Positions 6,212 to 7,140 of a stretch of 7,140 nt of DNA are shown piece by piece (position 1 is the first letter of the stretch; each line of letters starts with the position of its first letter). The position numbers and the translations under genes were made by a program. Location: the NCBI GenBank assembly GCA_025455225.1, contig JALOMY010000149.1, positions 1 through 7,140 of the forward strand, in the 5' to 3' direction. Source of the stretch: Cyclobacteriaceae bacterium. Lineage in GTDB: Bacteria; Bacteroidota; Bacteroidia; Cytophagales; Cyclobacteriaceae. The notes under the pieces were generated by a model. That model was not told where the DNA came from, ran no database searches, and was given only the letters and a program-made list of their open reading frames with translations.

Positions 6212-7140
6212 ATGAAGGGAAGATTGTACATCGTGGTGTTGATTATGGCGTGCTTGAGTTATTGGTCAGACAATGGCTTAGTCGAAACTTCCTTTTCACA
6301 ATCATCTGTTCTGGCCACCGGCAAGTGGTATAAACTGGAAGTTGATAAACATGGTGTTTACCGAATAGATCATTCATTGGTTAAGAAGATGGGCTTTAAT
6401 CCTTCGTCCATCGATCCGCGGAACATCCGTATTTACTCACAGGGAGCAGGCATGCTGCCTCAATTAAATAGTGAGCCTCGAATTTCAGATCTTCAGGAAT
6501 TGGCTATTCAGGTAATTGGGGAAGAGGATGGTGTCTTTAATTCACAAGATTACATTTTATTTTATGGCGAAGGTCCAGATCGATTTTTTTATGACTTATC
6601 GCGTGACGTATTTCAATACGAGAAGAATCTTTATGAAAAATCCAATAAGTATTTCTTTACCATAGGTGATTCACCGGGAAAACGACTTCAGTCTGGAAGT
6701 TCAATGAACAAGGCGCTTCCTGTAATTCGAGAGTTCGAAAACTTTGTTTATCACGAATTGGATCGATACAATGTTTTAAAATCCGGGAGAGAATGGTTTG
6801 GAGAACAATTTGATATAACCACTGAGTTAACGTTACGTTTTGAACTGCCCCAGGTAATTGAAAATTCACCCGTTAAACTCATATCCGATGTTATGGGACA
6901 AGCCTTCAGCAACACTTCGTTCAATGTATTTATTAATGGTGTGCAGGCCGGGCAACATGAAATTTCTCCGATACCGAATACTCAATATGGTATTAAAGGG
7001 AGGCATGATCGCGATACTTTTTTGATTAATTCAAATACCGTTTTAGCACCCGGAAAGAATCTTCAGGAAGTTCGGTATCAATTTGTAAAGAATCCCAACT
7101 TCCGTTCAACGGGTTATCTTGATTTTATGCTGTTACAACT
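6212..7140 (+). CDS. porU: Type IX secretion system sortase PorU, N-terminal part (cut by window edge)
   Basis: The frame is open from the ATG at 6212 to the window end (309 complete codons). PorU is a large C25-family cysteine peptidase on the outer membrane that removes the C-terminal signal of type IX cargo and links the cargo to a lipopolysaccharide anchor, working with PorV, PorQ and PorZ. Diagnostic segments are GKWYKLEVDKHGVYRID (37-53), the PorU opening motif; DPRNIRIYSQGAG (68-80); DYILFYGEGP (113-122); and LKSGREWFGEQF (189-200), which closely matches the conserved SGR-x-W-x-GE-x-F box. Family members are usually over 1100 residues, so the peptidase domain with its catalytic His/Cys is outside. 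A hydrophobic N-terminal signal (residues 5-18) is present; it contains LIMAC (10-14), which resembles a lipobox. The gene follows pssA after 25 bases and is probably the last visible gene of the operon; porV often follows porU in this phylum. Confidence 0.88.
   Translation, partial: MKGRLYIVVLIMACLSYWSDNGLVETSFSQSSVLATGKWYKLEVDKHGVYRIDHSLVKKMGFNPSSIDPRNIRIYSQGAGMLPQLNSEPRISDLQELAIQVIGEEDGVFNSQDYILFYGEGPDRFFYDLSRDVFQYEKNLYEKSNKYFFTIGDSPGKRLQSGSSMNKALPVIREFENFVYHELDRYNVLKSGREWFGEQFDITTELTLRFELPQVIENSPVKLISDVMGQAFSNTSFNVFINGVQAGQHEISPIPNTQYGIKGRHDRDTFLINSNTVLAPGKNLQEVRYQFVKNPNFRSTGYLDFMLLQ

Noticed and set aside
6657..6869. Reverse-strand open frame of 70 codons opposite porU
   Set aside because: It lies opposite the conserved SGR-W-GE region of PorU and has no features of its own.

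Overview
The window looks like chromosomal DNA from a member of the Bacteroidota, most likely a Cytophagales-type marine or soil bacterium. This rests on three things. It carries the start of a type IX secretion sortase gene (porU), a system confined to this phylum. Its outer-membrane protein has an architecture (TolB-like propeller fused to an Omp85-like barrel) that is familiar from Bacteroidota. The intergenic regions contain TAnnTTTG -7 boxes, and there are no clear Shine-Dalgarno sequences. The lineage below phylum level is inference.

The left part (1-4792) is transcribed leftwards. In order of transcription it holds a DAO-type FAD-dependent oxidoreductase (4792-3728), then, after 13 bases, a 1098-residue secreted outer-membrane protein (3714-418). 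The latter has a degenerate gluzincin-like N-terminal domain, a TolB-like beta-propeller, a DT-heptad linker and a C-terminal Omp85-type barrel. After a 76-base gap with a good -7 box comes the 5' part of a yicC-family gene, which runs off the left edge. A 68-base divergent promoter region (4793-4860) separates this from the right part.

The right part (4861-7140) is transcribed rightwards and looks like one operon. It consists of a glyoxalase-II-like metallo-beta-lactamase-fold hydrolase, pssA for phosphatidylserine synthase (its start codon directly abuts the hydrolase stop codon), and, 25 bases later, porU. Only the first 309 codons of porU are present; the C25 cysteine-peptidase domain lies beyond the window.

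Functionally the window is centred on the cell envelope: phospholipid synthesis (PssA), maturation of secreted cargo (PorU) and an outer-membrane barrel protein. The YicC, FAD and MBL proteins are housekeeping or unassigned. No RNA genes, mobile elements, CRISPR arrays or convincing terminators were seen. I see no clearly new multi-gene system. The most noteworthy items are the chimeric propeller-barrel protein with its apparently dead protease module, the DT heptad repeat in it, the symmetrical divergent promoter, and the tight coupling of pssA to porU.
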